Below are positions 7,454-15,449 of a stretch of DNA of 47,072 bases, in pieces. The notes under the pieces were generated by a model, which did no database searches, had not been told where the DNA came from, and was given only the letters and a program-made list of their open reading frames with translations. Every line of letters begins with the position of its first letter. The first letter of the stretch is position 1. The position numbers and the translations under genes are program-made. This DNA comes from Chloroflexota bacterium (GTDB taxonomy: Bacteria > Chloroflexota > Dehalococcoidia > Lucifugimonadales > UBA3495), in assembly GCA_002721995.1 (NCBI GenBank), contig PBMF01000020.1, positions 1 to 47,072 of the forward strand. The letters are read 5' to 3'.

Positions 7454-8650
7454 TTAAAGTAGTTGCCTTCGGGCTTCTTCGGTGACCCGTTGGTAGACTT
7501 CTTGGAATGGTCTTCCCGTTTCACGGGCGACCCGGCCGACCTCGTCGGGTTCTGGGGCGGCGCTGACGGGCCGGCCGTCCAGCAGTTTGACCTTCACCGC
7601 GACGGGCCCCATATCCGTCTGAATGGTTGTCATTTCCCGCCCCGCCACATACCGGTCTACGTTGCGGATGCGGATGCCCAGGGTGGGAGTCTCCCGCAAG
7701 ATCAATTCCGAGGCTTCCCTTTCCTTGTCCTTGGGCACCAGGACGGAAAGTACAGTGCCGGGGCGGTTCTTTTTCATCTGGATGGGGGTATTCCAAACGT
7801 CCAGGGCGCCGATGGCGAAGAGACGTTCTTGGGCGTAGCCCAAGACCACCCCTGAGACATCGTCCAGGTTGGTCTCCAGCAGAACGACCTGGTCACGGTT
7901 GACCGACGAGTCGGTCTCGGCTTTGGAGGTTTCACCCAGCCAGACCCGCAGCGCGTTGGCGAACTCGGCGGGGTCCTTGGTGCCCAGGCCCAGTCCAACC
8001 CGGTCCACTGAGAAAGCGGGGCGGGTAAATTCGGCCAGAGTGGTGATGAGGGCGGCGCCGGTGGGCGTGGTCAGCTCGCCGGCATTCTCGTACAAGGGAT
8101 TCTCGGATGATACGGGAGCGCCTGCCGCCGCGATCAGCTCCAGGGTCGCCGGGGCCGGATTGGAGTAGCCTCCCGCCCGGCGCGGTGGGCTGGAGTTTCC
8201 GATCACCAGGGGTGCGGCGTGAAGGGACTGGATACCCAGGTACTCCAACCCAATGGCCGACCCGACGACGTCAACCAGAGTATCAACGCTGCCCAGCTCT
8301 TCCAGTTCCAAGGTCTCGGGCGCCTCGCCGTGGACGCGGCTCTCTGCCTGCCACAACGCGTTCAGCACCCGGCTGGACCGGTCCTTCACCTGTTGGGAGA
8401 GGCCGCTCTCTTCCACTGTGGCCAAAAGCTTCCGGGGGGAGTGGCGGGCCGGGTCTTCCAGTTCCACTTTCAGGTAGGTGCCCCGCATCTCGCAGCGGGT
8501 CTCTTCCCGGGCTTCCAACCGGTAGCCGCCGATGTTCAGGGCCCCCAACTGCTCTTCCAGGTGCTCGACGGGCATCCCCAGGTCGGTGAGCGCTCCCAGC
8601 ATCATATCTCCGCTGGCCCCGCCGATGGACTGGATGTAGGCAATCCTCAT
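7454..8650 (-). CDS. larC: Nickel insertion protein LarC
   Basis: LarC inserts nickel into the dithiolated pyridinium mononucleotide, completing the nickel-pincer cofactor, and consumes CTP in doing so. The N-terminal signature GGASGDMMLGAL is at residues 9-20. LETNLDDVSG near 255 and GIRIRNVDRY near 325 are the usual C-terminal family blocks. In Lactiplantibacillus plantarum LarC is made from larC1 and larC2 by a ribosomal frameshift; here it is one uninterrupted 398-codon frame. The start codon overlaps the larE stop as ATGA, indicating translational coupling. Confidence 0.94.
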   Translation of the reverse strand: MRIAYIQSIGGASGDMMLGALTDLGMPVEHLEEQLGALNIGGYRLEAREETRCEMRGTYLKVELEDPARHSPRKLLATVEESGLSQQVKDRSSRVLNALWQAESRVHGEAPETLELEELGSVDTLVDVVGSAIGLEYLGIQSLHAAPLVIGNSSPPRRAGGYSNPAPATLELIAAAGAPVSSENPLYENAGELTTPTGAALITTLAEFTRPAFSVDRVGLGLGTKDPAEFANALRVWLGETSKAETDSSVNRDQVVLLETNLDDVSGVVLGYAQERLFAIGALDVWNTPIQMKKNRPGTVLSVLVPKDKEREASELILRETPTLGIRIRNVDRYVAGREMTTIQTDMGPVAVKVKLLDGRPVSAAPEPDEVGRVARETGRPFQEVYQRVTEEARRQLL

Positions 8651-9483
8651 GTCTTAGGGTTTCCCACGCTTATGGACAGGTCCAACTGGTCATTCAGACT
8701 GCCCGACCGGAGCCCCGACAGGTCCAGCGAGACCCACAGGTAGCCAATCTTCTTCAGGGCCGCGGTTATCTCCTTGCGATGTTCAAAGGCCAGACCGATC
8801 TCGTCTTCGGAGACCTCCACGCGGCAGAGGCTGTCATGGTGGCGGGCGCGTACCTCTTTGAGTCCCAGGCCCTTCAAGTAGTCCTCGGCCCGCTCAATCT
8901 TGGACAGGTTCTCCAGCGTGACCGGCGTGCCATATGGGATCCGCGATGAGAGGCAGGGTTGGGCTGGTTTGTCCCAGATGGGAATTCCAAATTCCTTGGC
9001 GATGGCCCGCACGTCTGACTTGGTCAGTCCGGCCTCTATCAGGGGGCTGCGGACGCCGTGCTCCGAGGCCGCTGTCATTCCTGGCCGGTAGTCTCCTTGG
9101 TCGTCGGTATTCGCGCCATTGGCGACCCAGGAATATCCTTCCCTCTCAGCCAGGGCGGTCAGGTGGGTATAGAGTTCTGTTTTGCAGAAGTAACAGCGTT
9201 GGGGGGAATTGGCCACGTAACCTTCCCGGGCCATCTCGTCGGTGTGGATGACACGGTGGGAGAACCCCATCTGCTGGGAGAGTTTGGACGCCTCCTGGAG
9301 CTCTCGCTCGGCCAGAGCTGGGGAAACGGCGGTCACCGCCAGGGCCCCGTCGCCCAGTACGCGGTGGGCGGCGAATGCCATGAGGGCGCTATCCACACCT
9401 CCGGAGAATGCCACGACCACCGATTCCATTTCGCCCAATATATTTTCCAGCCCCGCCAGACGGGAACTGGTGGATGAAGCCAT
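8647..9483 (-). CDS. larE: Sacrificial sulfur transferase LarE
   Basis: LarE adenylates the pyridinium biscarboxylate mononucleotide and supplies sulfur for the cofactor. The PP-loop SGGVDSALM is at residues 27-35. Cys177 in QPCLSSRIPYG corresponds to Cys176 of the L. plantarum enzyme, which gives up its own sulfur as dehydroalanine. An additional RCYFCK pair (C97, C100) is present. The 278-residue length is normal. GGAGG lies just before the ATG. It is first in the larE-larC-larB run and overlaps larC by 4 bp. Confidence 0.95.
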   Translation of the reverse strand: MASSTSSRLAGLENILGEMESVVVAFSGGVDSALMAFAAHRVLGDGALAVTAVSPALAERELQEASKLSQQMGFSHRVIHTDEMAREGYVANSPQRCYFCKTELYTHLTALAEREGYSWVANGANTDDQGDYRPGMTAASEHGVRSPLIEAGLTKSDVRAIAKEFGIPIWDKPAQPCLSSRIPYGTPVTLENLSKIERAEDYLKGLGLKEVRARHHDSLCRVEVSEDEIGLAFEHRKEITAALKKIGYLWVSLDLSGLRSGSLNDQLDLSISVGNPKT

Positions 9484-9501
9484 ATTTACCTCCGGTCACC
9501 A

Positions 9502-9529
9502 TACATAAGATGCGTGTATCCGGTGTAAA
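9502..9529 (-). promoter_or_regulatory. Candidate sigma70-type promoter of larECB
   Basis: On the minus strand TTTACA (9529-9524) and TATGTA (9507-9502) are separated by 16 nt, about 20 nt before the larE start codon. The match to TTGACA/TATAAT is moderate and the distance to the start is short, so this is tentative. Confidence 0.3.
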
Positions 9530-9582
9530 GATGATATAGCTCAGCGGGCAAGGGCGTCCACCAATGGGCTTGCTCGTGCCTG

Positions 9583-10368
9583 CTATTTGAGGAAGTCGGC
9601 CACAGTGTCGGCGAAGACTTCGGCGCGCTCAATCATGAGCAGGTGACCGGCGTTTGGCATCAACGACACCGTTGCACCGGAGATAAGTCCGGCGAAGTCA
9701 TCGGCGTAGACCGACGGGACGATGCGGTCGTTCTCGCCCCACATCACCAGGGTGGGTGCCTTGATACGGTAGGCACGCCGTTTCAGTCCCTTGTCGGGAA
9801 TGGGCCAGAGAAACTTGCCGGCGGCGGTCAGGTCCTGCATGCGGTCGGCGGCCAGGGTGGCCTTCAGGCGGGAGTTGGCCTCGAAATCGGCGGGAGACAG
9901 GCTCATGGAACTGGACGCCGAGGACCACAGTTCGTTCTGCAGTTGGTCGGCGCTCATGGCCAAAAGGTCGGCTACCGGCGCCTCGTCCCGCCAGGTGCCC
10001 GCGGGCGCGGCCAACACCAGCTTGTCCACGTAGCTGGGGGAGAGGGCGGCCATCTCAGCCGCAATCATCCCACCGAAGAAATGCCCCACCACATGGGCTT
10101 TTGAGACACCCAGGGCGTCCAGAAGCTCGAACTGGTAGAGGGTCAGGTCGGTTAGGTCGTCCAGCTTCTCCAGGCCCGAGGACTTGGCATAGCCCGGCAG
10201 GTAGGGGGCATAGACGGTGAACTGTTTGGCTAGGGAGTCCAGGAACGGGGCCCAGCCCTTCTGGCCGATGGCGCCGTGCAGGTAGAAGAGGGGCGGGCCG
10301 CTGCCGTCCTTCAGCACTTCGGCTTCAAAATCTCCGCCTCTAAGGGATATGTTCAAGGTCTCGGGCAT
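9583..10368 (-). CDS. Alpha/beta hydrolase-fold protein with Phe in place of the nucleophile Ser
   Basis: The 261-residue product has the full alpha/beta-hydrolase layout: oxyanion segment LHGAIGQ at 30-35, nucleophile elbow at 95-99, acid Asp214 in WGENDRIVP and His242 in NAGHLLMIE. The elbow reads G-H-F-F-G-G, so the nucleophile position (residue 97) is Phe encoded by TTC where GHSFGG is expected. One base change (TTC to TCC) would restore serine. The protein is therefore a non-hydrolytic family member, a recently inactivated enzyme, or a consensus error. Its substrate is unknown. It is 34 bp downstream of the haloalkane dehalogenase gene on the same strand. Confidence 0.8.
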   Translation of the reverse strand: MPETLNISLRGGDFEAEVLKDGSGPPLFYLHGAIGQKGWAPFLDSLAKQFTVYAPYLPGYAKSSGLEKLDDLTDLTLYQFELLDALGVSKAHVVGHFFGGMIAAEMAALSPSYVDKLVLAAPAGTWRDEAPVADLLAMSADQLQNELWSSASSSMSLSPADFEANSRLKATLAADRMQDLTAAGKFLWPIPDKGLKRRAYRIKAPTLVMWGENDRIVPSVYADDFAGLISGATVSLMPNAGHLLMIERAEVFADTVADFLK

Positions 10369-10402
10369 GGGTTCTCCGTCTCGTTTCTGGAAGTATTGGG
10401 AA

Positions 10403-11290
10403 TCACAGGGAGCGGTACCATTCTGCGATGGCCTGGCCGATCTCCGCCGGAGAGTCTTCCTGGATGAAGTGGACTCCCTTGACGGTGGTTTCTCGCTGGT
10501 TGGGCAAGGTGCGGCAGAACTCGCGCTGGGGGCCGGTCAATATGGCCCCAGGCTCGGCGTTTATGAACAGCTTGGGCACGTCGCTGGTGGCCAGCCACTG
10601 GGCGTACTGGTCCACCACTTGAACCACGTCGGCAGGTTCACCCTCGATGGGGATCTCCCTGGGCCAGGTCAAAGTGGGCCGCCGGGACTCGCCGGGGTTT
10701 TGATAGGGACGCCGGTAGACGTCCATCTCCTCATCGGAGAGTTTCCGTAGGATGCTGCCCGGGAGCACGCGCTCCACAAAGGTGTTCTTCTCCAGGACCA
10801 TTTCCTCGCCGCTGGGAGAGCGGAACCCCTGGAACACCCCGCGGGCGGCCTCGGGCCACTCCTCCCAGGTCACGGGACGGACGATGGCCTCCATGTAGAC
10901 CAGGCCCTTTATCCGCTCGGGATGACGCCGGGCCCAGTGGAAGCCCAGGGCCGAACCCCAATCGTGCATAACCAGGGTGATATCCCTGTTCAAGGCCAGC
11001 TTTTCGAACCACTCATCCAAGAACAGACTGTGGTCGGCGAAGCGGTAGGAACCGTTGGGGGCGCTGCCCGAGTCTCCCATCCCCACCAGGTCCGGGGCCA
11101 GACACCGGCCCACCGGCTCCACGTGGGGTATGACGTTCCGCCACAGGTAGGATGACGTGGGGTTCCCGTGCAGGAACACGATGGGATAGCCGACCCCCGA
11201 GTCCACGTACGCCATTTCGGCCCCGGATACGGCGATATGACGCCTGGAATAGGGGTCGTTGGCAGAGATTGGTCCCTGACTCTGGTCCAC
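10403..11290 (-). CDS. Haloalkane dehalogenase, LinB-like (HLD-II)
   Basis: The enzyme hydrolyses carbon-halogen bonds through an aspartyl-ester intermediate. From GTG 11290 the product has 295 residues, close to LinB (296). The key residues line up: Asn43 in HGNPTSS and Trp111 hold the halide, Asp110 in HDWG is the nucleophile, Glu134 in YMEAI is the acid and His274 in GVHFIQED is the base. The LinB set is D108, W109, N38, E132 and H272. An earlier ATG at 11338 would overlap the upstream LLM gene by 46 bp and add residues absent from the family. It may be co-transcribed with the LLM gene upstream. Related epoxide hydrolases are less likely given this residue set. Confidence 0.87.
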   Translation of the reverse strand: MDQSQGPISANDPYSRRHIAVSGAEMAYVDSGVGYPIVFLHGNPTSSYLWRNVIPHVEPVGRCLAPDLVGMGDSGSAPNGSYRFADHSLFLDEWFEKLALNRDITLVMHDWGSALGFHWARRHPERIKGLVYMEAIVRPVTWEEWPEAARGVFQGFRSPSGEEMVLEKNTFVERVLPGSILRKLSDEEMDVYRRPYQNPGESRRPTLTWPREIPIEGEPADVVQVVDQYAQWLATSDVPKLFINAEPGAILTGPQREFCRTLPNQRETTVKGVHFIQEDSPAEIGQAIAEWYRSL

Positions 11291-11292
11291 CG

Positions 11293-12510
11293 CTAACTGA
11301 CGACCTCCTTGGCGCTGTTGTTCAGCTTTTCCGGCCACCAGCGGGTCTCATACTCGGACCAGATGTCGCGCAGGTGGGGCATGACCTCATTGGCGAACAG
11401 AGTCGTGTTCTTCTTGGCCAGTTCCTTGGGCATGTCTCCGAACTGGAGCAGGAGCATCAGGTTGCCCACCCGCAGTTCCTTGATGGCGTGGGTAAGTTCT
11501 TGTCGCACGGTCTCCGGGCTGCCCACAATCACGTTGCCCGCTTCCAGGTAATCGGTCCAGGTGAAGTCGCTGAGCTGCTTGACCCGCGATTGCATGGTCT
11601 CGGCCCCAGCCTGGGAGGCGTTGGTGCGCACCGAACGGTAGCCCGGCGGGTTGCCGTAGCCGCCGGGTATGTGCAGGCTCTTCTTGAAGAAATATTCGAT
11701 GGAGTCTTTGTACTCCTGGGCCTGTTCGTCGGTCTCGGAGACGGCCACCAACTGGAGGAACCCGGCGTGATAGGGGTTGAACTCCTTTCCCTGCTGGTCC
11801 ATCTCTTCCCAGAACCCGTCCAGGATGTACTTGCCGACCTTGTAGCCCGAATAGCTCAGGTAGCAGTAGACGTAGTCGTTCTTGATGGTCCAGTCCCAGG
11901 TCTCCAGGCTGCCGCTGCCCGGCACCCAGATGGGGGGGTGGGGCTGCTGATAGGGCCGGGGCCAGATGTTCACGTAGCGGAGCTGGTTGTACTTGCCGTT
12001 GAAGGCGAAGGGCTCCCGCTCCTTCCAGGCCTTCATCACCAGGTCGTGGGCCTCCTGGTACTTCTCCCTAAGGGTGGCGGGCACCTGGCCGTAGCCGAAG
12101 ATGGTGTCCATGGCCGTGCCCAGGGGGAACCCAGCGATCAACCGCCCGCCGCTCAAAACGTCCAGCATGGCCATCTCCTCGGCCACGCGGGTGGGCGGGT
12201 TGTAGAGGGCCAGGCTGTTGCCCAGCACCACGATGGCCGCCTCGGAGGTCCCCCGGGACATGGCCGAGGCCATCAGGTTGGGAGAGGGCATCAGCCCGTA
12301 GGCGTTGGAGTGGTGTTCATTCACGCAGATGGCGTCGAATCCCACCTGTTCGGCGTACTCCAGCTGGTCCAGGAAATCGTTGTACATGTGGTGGCCCTTT
12401 TCAGGGTCGAAAAGGTGGTTGGGTGCGTCCACCCAAACGCTGTGATAATCTTTCTCGAAGCTGGGGGGCAGGGCCTGGTAGGGCATCAGGTGGAAGAAGC
12501 ACAATTTCAT
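11293..12510 (-). CDS. LLM-class flavin-dependent oxidoreductase (405 aa)
   Basis: The product is a luciferase-like TIM-barrel monooxygenase, longer than the F420-type paralogs because of an extended C-terminal region. Recognisable blocks are ICVNEHHSNAYG near residue 60, MLDVLSGGRLIAGFPLG around 115 and QPHPPIWVPGSGS near 190, with VGSPETVRQEL near 330. NEHH is typical of the FMNH2-using alkanal-monooxygenase-like branch. The substrate is unknown. ATG is preceded by AAGGA at good spacing. The dehalogenase GTG start lies right after its stop, suggesting a joint transcript for breakdown of organic compounds. Confidence 0.9.
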   Translation of the reverse strand: MKLCFFHLMPYQALPPSFEKDYHSVWVDAPNHLFDPEKGHHMYNDFLDQLEYAEQVGFDAICVNEHHSNAYGLMPSPNLMASAMSRGTSEAAIVVLGNSLALYNPPTRVAEEMAMLDVLSGGRLIAGFPLGTAMDTIFGYGQVPATLREKYQEAHDLVMKAWKEREPFAFNGKYNQLRYVNIWPRPYQQPHPPIWVPGSGSLETWDWTIKNDYVYCYLSYSGYKVGKYILDGFWEEMDQQGKEFNPYHAGFLQLVAVSETDEQAQEYKDSIEYFFKKSLHIPGGYGNPPGYRSVRTNASQAGAETMQSRVKQLSDFTWTDYLEAGNVIVGSPETVRQELTHAIKELRVGNLMLLLQFGDMPKELAKKNTTLFANEVMPHLRDIWSEYETRWWPEKLNNSAKEVVS

Positions 12511-12630
12511 GGCTGAAATTTCCTTTTGAGGGCCGTATTACGCCTGTGGTTAGTCGCCCGATTGTACAAGAACCCAAGGGCGGATTCCACCGACGGAACG
12601 TGCCCGACACCCCGTGAAGGACGAAGCGAA

Positions 12631-13464
12631 ATGACCGAGATTGCAGACCGGGTGGCTGTAGCCAAGCAACTGGCCGCCAACATCAGGGAATACCTGGGTA
12701 AATTGATGCCCGAGCAGATGGAGCTGCCCAGCGCCTGTGACCAATGGCAGGTGCAAGACGTGGTGAGCCACCTGGTGGGCGGCGCGGAACGTCAGGCCGG
12801 CAGCATGGAGCGGGGCCGGGCCGGAAATCACGAACCCCCCGACGGGTTCGTGTCCGTGGACAACCAGACCATGTCCAATAGCAACGCCCAGCGGGACATC
12901 GAGCGGCGCAATAAGTTGGCCGGTGGTCTGCTCCAGGCCTACGATGAGAACTACGCCTGGCTGCACGATGAGTACGACAAGTACGCCGCCGGGTCGTGGG
13001 ATACCCTGGCCTGGCACGCCCGCCGTGGGGCCATGCCGGGGTCGGACTACGTGCTGCTGCGCATCCAGGAGCTGGCAATCCACGACTGGGACATCCGTTC
13101 CGCCTTGGACCCCAACGCCGGTCTGGACCCGGCCAGTATCCCGCCCCTTCTGGATATGTCGACCAACTGGCTGCGCATGTGCTTCCGCCCCTCAGAGAAG
13201 CTGGCCAGACCCGTGGTGTATGGGTTTGGGCTAGGTCCCGACCAGCCCCGGGAGTACCGCCTTGAGGTGACCGGTGACGCCTTCGAAATGACCTCCGGCA
13301 TGCCCTCTGGGCCCGACCTGAGCGTCAGCGCCACCGCCCAGCAATATCTGCTCTTCACCTATGGCCGGTTGAGCGCCGCAGACGGTATCAGTTCCGGCAA
13401 ACTATCGGCGGAGGGCGAGCCGTCCCATCTGGACCGGTTCGAGGCCTGGTTCAAGGGCCTCTAG
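12631..13464 (+). CDS. DinB-fold, maleylpyruvate-isomerase-like protein
   Basis: The product belongs to the DinB/MDMPI four-helix superfamily (actinobacterial TIGR03083-like), which binds a divalent metal and often uses a low-molecular-weight thiol. WQVQDVVSHLVGG near residue 40 provides the first metal-binding His, and ELAIHDWDIR near 155 the later His. The C-terminal third (about 185-275) has the SCP2-like fold usual for these proteins. I start at ATG 12631; the frame is open from ATG 12526, but those residues are unlike the family. It is transcribed divergently from the LLM gene at 11293-12510. Its function is not predictable. Confidence 0.8.
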   Translation: MTEIADRVAVAKQLAANIREYLGKLMPEQMELPSACDQWQVQDVVSHLVGGAERQAGSMERGRAGNHEPPDGFVSVDNQTMSNSNAQRDIERRNKLAGGLLQAYDENYAWLHDEYDKYAAGSWDTLAWHARRGAMPGSDYVLLRIQELAIHDWDIRSALDPNAGLDPASIPPLLDMSTNWLRMCFRPSEKLARPVVYGFGLGPDQPREYRLEVTGDAFEMTSGMPSGPDLSVSATAQQYLLFTYGRLSAADGISSGKLSAEGEPSHLDRFEAWFKGL

Positions 13465-13542
13465 GGCATGGCTACGCGCCTGTGGTAAGCTCGATACCGA
13501 ACAAATTCGCCCGGCCAAATCAGGGCCGAGAAGTGAGAGTAA

Positions 13543-14658
13543 ATGACCACCAGTTCTCGTGATGTGGTAATCGTCGGCGGAGGCATCGTAAGTTGTCTCA
13601 CCGGATATCTTCTGGGCCGCAACGGCTTCAAGGTGACCATCTTGGAAGCGGACTCCGTGGGCAGCCACGCCTCGGGCTTCGCCTTTGGCGGTTTGGACCC
13701 CCTGACCGGGGTCGGCCTGCCGGAGCCTCTTTTGGAGTTCAGTCTGTGGTGCTACGGCCGCCACCGCACCCTGGCCCGGGAACTGCAGGAACAGACGGGC
13801 ATCGACGTTGGGTTCGAGCTACGGGACCGCCTCCACCTGGCCTTCGAGGACGAGGAGGTCCGGGAGGACAAGGCTAACGTGGACTGGATGCGCACGGTGG
13901 GCGGTTTCAACGTGGAATGGGTGGACCGGGAACAGGCCATGAAACTGGAGCCCCAGGTCAGTCCGGAGTGTCAGGGAGCGCTCTACGAGCAGAGCCCCGG
14001 CGCCCTGGAGCCGTACCGGTTCGTGCTGGCGGCCCTGCGTGCCGGCGAGCGCTACGGTGTGGAGGTGCTCCAACGCCGTGCCACCGGACTGATCAGCGAG
14101 GGCGCCCGCTGCACCGGCGTTACCCTGGAAAACGGCAAGATCGACGCCGGCGTAGTGCTCTTGGCCATGGGACCCTGGGCTGGGGAGGCCTCTGCCTGGT
14201 GCGGTGTGGACATACCTGTTACGCCGCTGAAGGGCCAGATAATCAGGCTGAGGTCAGAGACCAATCCGCTGGCGCTGGCGGTGAACTACAAGGGCAATTA
14301 CGTGGCGACCAAACCGGACGGACTGGTCTGGGCTGGCACCACGGAGGAGGTGGCGGGTTTTGATGAGAACACCACCTCGGCGGCCCGTGACGGCATCATG
14401 GCCGACCTGCTGAAGATGATTCCAGGCATGGACGATGCCGAGCTTGTCCAGCAGACCGCCTGCCTGCGGCCCCTCTCCACGGATGGCCTGCCCATCGTCG
14501 ACAAGGTGACCGGCTGGGACAACCTGTTCGTTTCCACTGGCGGTGGACGCAAGGGGATACTCTGGAGCACGGGTATGGCCCACGCCATGTTCGAACTCAT
14601 CCAGCAGGGTCAGACTGAGGTTTCCGGGGCCGAGCACCTGCGACTGGACCGGTTCTAG
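13543..14658 (+). CDS. FAD-dependent oxidoreductase, DAO family
   Basis: The 371-residue product starts with a Rossmann FAD-binding motif (VIVGGGIVSCLTGYLL, residues 9-24) followed by a Glu ending the second strand (TILEAD). The middle (TPLKGQIIRLRS) and the C-terminal block STGGGRKGILWS are those of the glycine-oxidase/D-amino-acid dehydrogenase/sarcosine oxidase group. These oxidise a secondary or primary amine and reduce FAD. The substrate is not determined by sequence. It is 78 bp downstream of the DinB-fold gene on the same strand and converges on the ComB-like gene. Confidence 0.88.
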   Translation: MTTSSRDVVIVGGGIVSCLTGYLLGRNGFKVTILEADSVGSHASGFAFGGLDPLTGVGLPEPLLEFSLWCYGRHRTLARELQEQTGIDVGFELRDRLHLAFEDEEVREDKANVDWMRTVGGFNVEWVDREQAMKLEPQVSPECQGALYEQSPGALEPYRFVLAALRAGERYGVEVLQRRATGLISEGARCTGVTLENGKIDAGVVLLAMGPWAGEASAWCGVDIPVTPLKGQIIRLRSETNPLALAVNYKGNYVATKPDGLVWAGTTEEVAGFDENTTSAARDGIMADLLKMIPGMDDAELVQQTACLRPLSTDGLPIVDKVTGWDNLFVSTGGGRKGILWSTGMAHAMFELIQQGQTEVSGAEHLRLDRF

Positions 14659-14664
14659 CGCCTG

Positions 14665-15354
14665 TTAGAGGGTGTGCTTCCGGGCCACCAATAGGCCGTC
14701 TTCCCGGCTGATCTTCATGGCGAAGTCGTAGCGGTCGGCCTTCAGGGCCAGGGTCACATCTTCTGGGTGGTACTGCGGCTGGGACGGGTCGAAGAATTTC
14801 TGGGTCGCGCCTCCCTTCATGATCAACGACTTCACCGCGTCAAAGTCGGGCTTCCGCTCTTCCAGCAGGTTCCGCAGATAGATGCCGCAGTGCTCGTCTT
14901 CGTCCGAGCGGTTAACACCCTGGTCTCCCATGGCGATGATGGAAACCAGGTTGGGCTTGGCCCTTTTGATGGCGTCCACCGTGGCCTGGGCAACCACGAA
15001 GGACCCCAGGAATATCTCCGAAGCCTTGGCCGCGGCCTCCACACCCACGGTGCCGGCCCTGGTGGACTGGACCAGGGTCTTATCGGTCAGGTCCACCTGG
15101 GATATCTCATGGGGTGAGTTGCCGAAGTCGAACCCCTCCGGCCGTTTGCCGGACACCTCTCCCATCAGGTAGTCGCCCACACCCTTACGGTGCAAAGCCA
15201 GGGCGTCCTCAGGCTCGGCAAAGAGGGTTATCTCCTTGGCGCCGTGGTCGAAGGCGATGGCGGCGGTGGTGAAGGCCCGAAACACGTCAATGATAATCGC
15301 CGTTCCCTGGGCCTCTTCGGCATCCCGTTTCAGGCTGCCCAGTCGTATTTCCAT
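14665..15354 (-). CDS. 2-phosphosulfolactate phosphatase-like protein (ComB family)
   Basis: ComB removes phosphate from 2-phosphosulfolactate in coenzyme M synthesis, but many non-methanogens carry homologs of unverified role. The product has IIDVFRAFTTA near residue 20, GEVSGKRPEGFDFGNSP near 65, STRAGT near 93 and DEHCGIYLRNLL near 150, all family blocks. The open frame extends upstream to 16113, but that part is antisense to the NHL gene and begins with Arg/Pro-rich sequence. ATG 15354 begins the true N-terminus (MEIRLGSLKR), giving 229 residues. Confidence 0.85.
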   Translation of the reverse strand: MEIRLGSLKRDAEEAQGTAIIIDVFRAFTTAAIAFDHGAKEITLFAEPEDALALHRKGVGDYLMGEVSGKRPEGFDFGNSPHEISQVDLTDKTLVQSTRAGTVGVEAAAKASEIFLGSFVVAQATVDAIKRAKPNLVSIIAMGDQGVNRSDEDEHCGIYLRNLLEERKPDFDAVKSLIMKGGATQKFFDPSQPQYHPEDVTLALKADRYDFAMKISREDGLLVARKHTL

Positions 15355-15396
15355 GGGGTTGTTTGCTCCGTATGAGAGGTCTGATGAGGCGCGTGG

Positions 15397-15443
15397 CCCC
15401 CACCCTAACCCTCCCCCTGCGAGGGGGAGGGTTAGGGTGGGGG
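15397..15443. repeat. Perfect 22-bp inverted repeat (hairpin)
   Basis: The arms at 15397-15418 and 15422-15443 are exact complements around a GCG loop (core ACCCTAACCCTCCCCC). It lies just after the NHL gene stop and before the ComB-like gene, both on the minus strand. There is no T-run. It could stop transcription or protect mRNA ends; its composition also resembles dispersed palindromic repeats. Confidence 0.7.
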
Positions 15444-15449
15444 TAGCTG

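Noticed and set aside
11152-12516. A 454-codon plus-strand open frame
   Set aside because: It is antisense to the LLM gene, rich in Gly, His, Val and Leu with no recognisable domain; GC-rich codon bias opens such frames.
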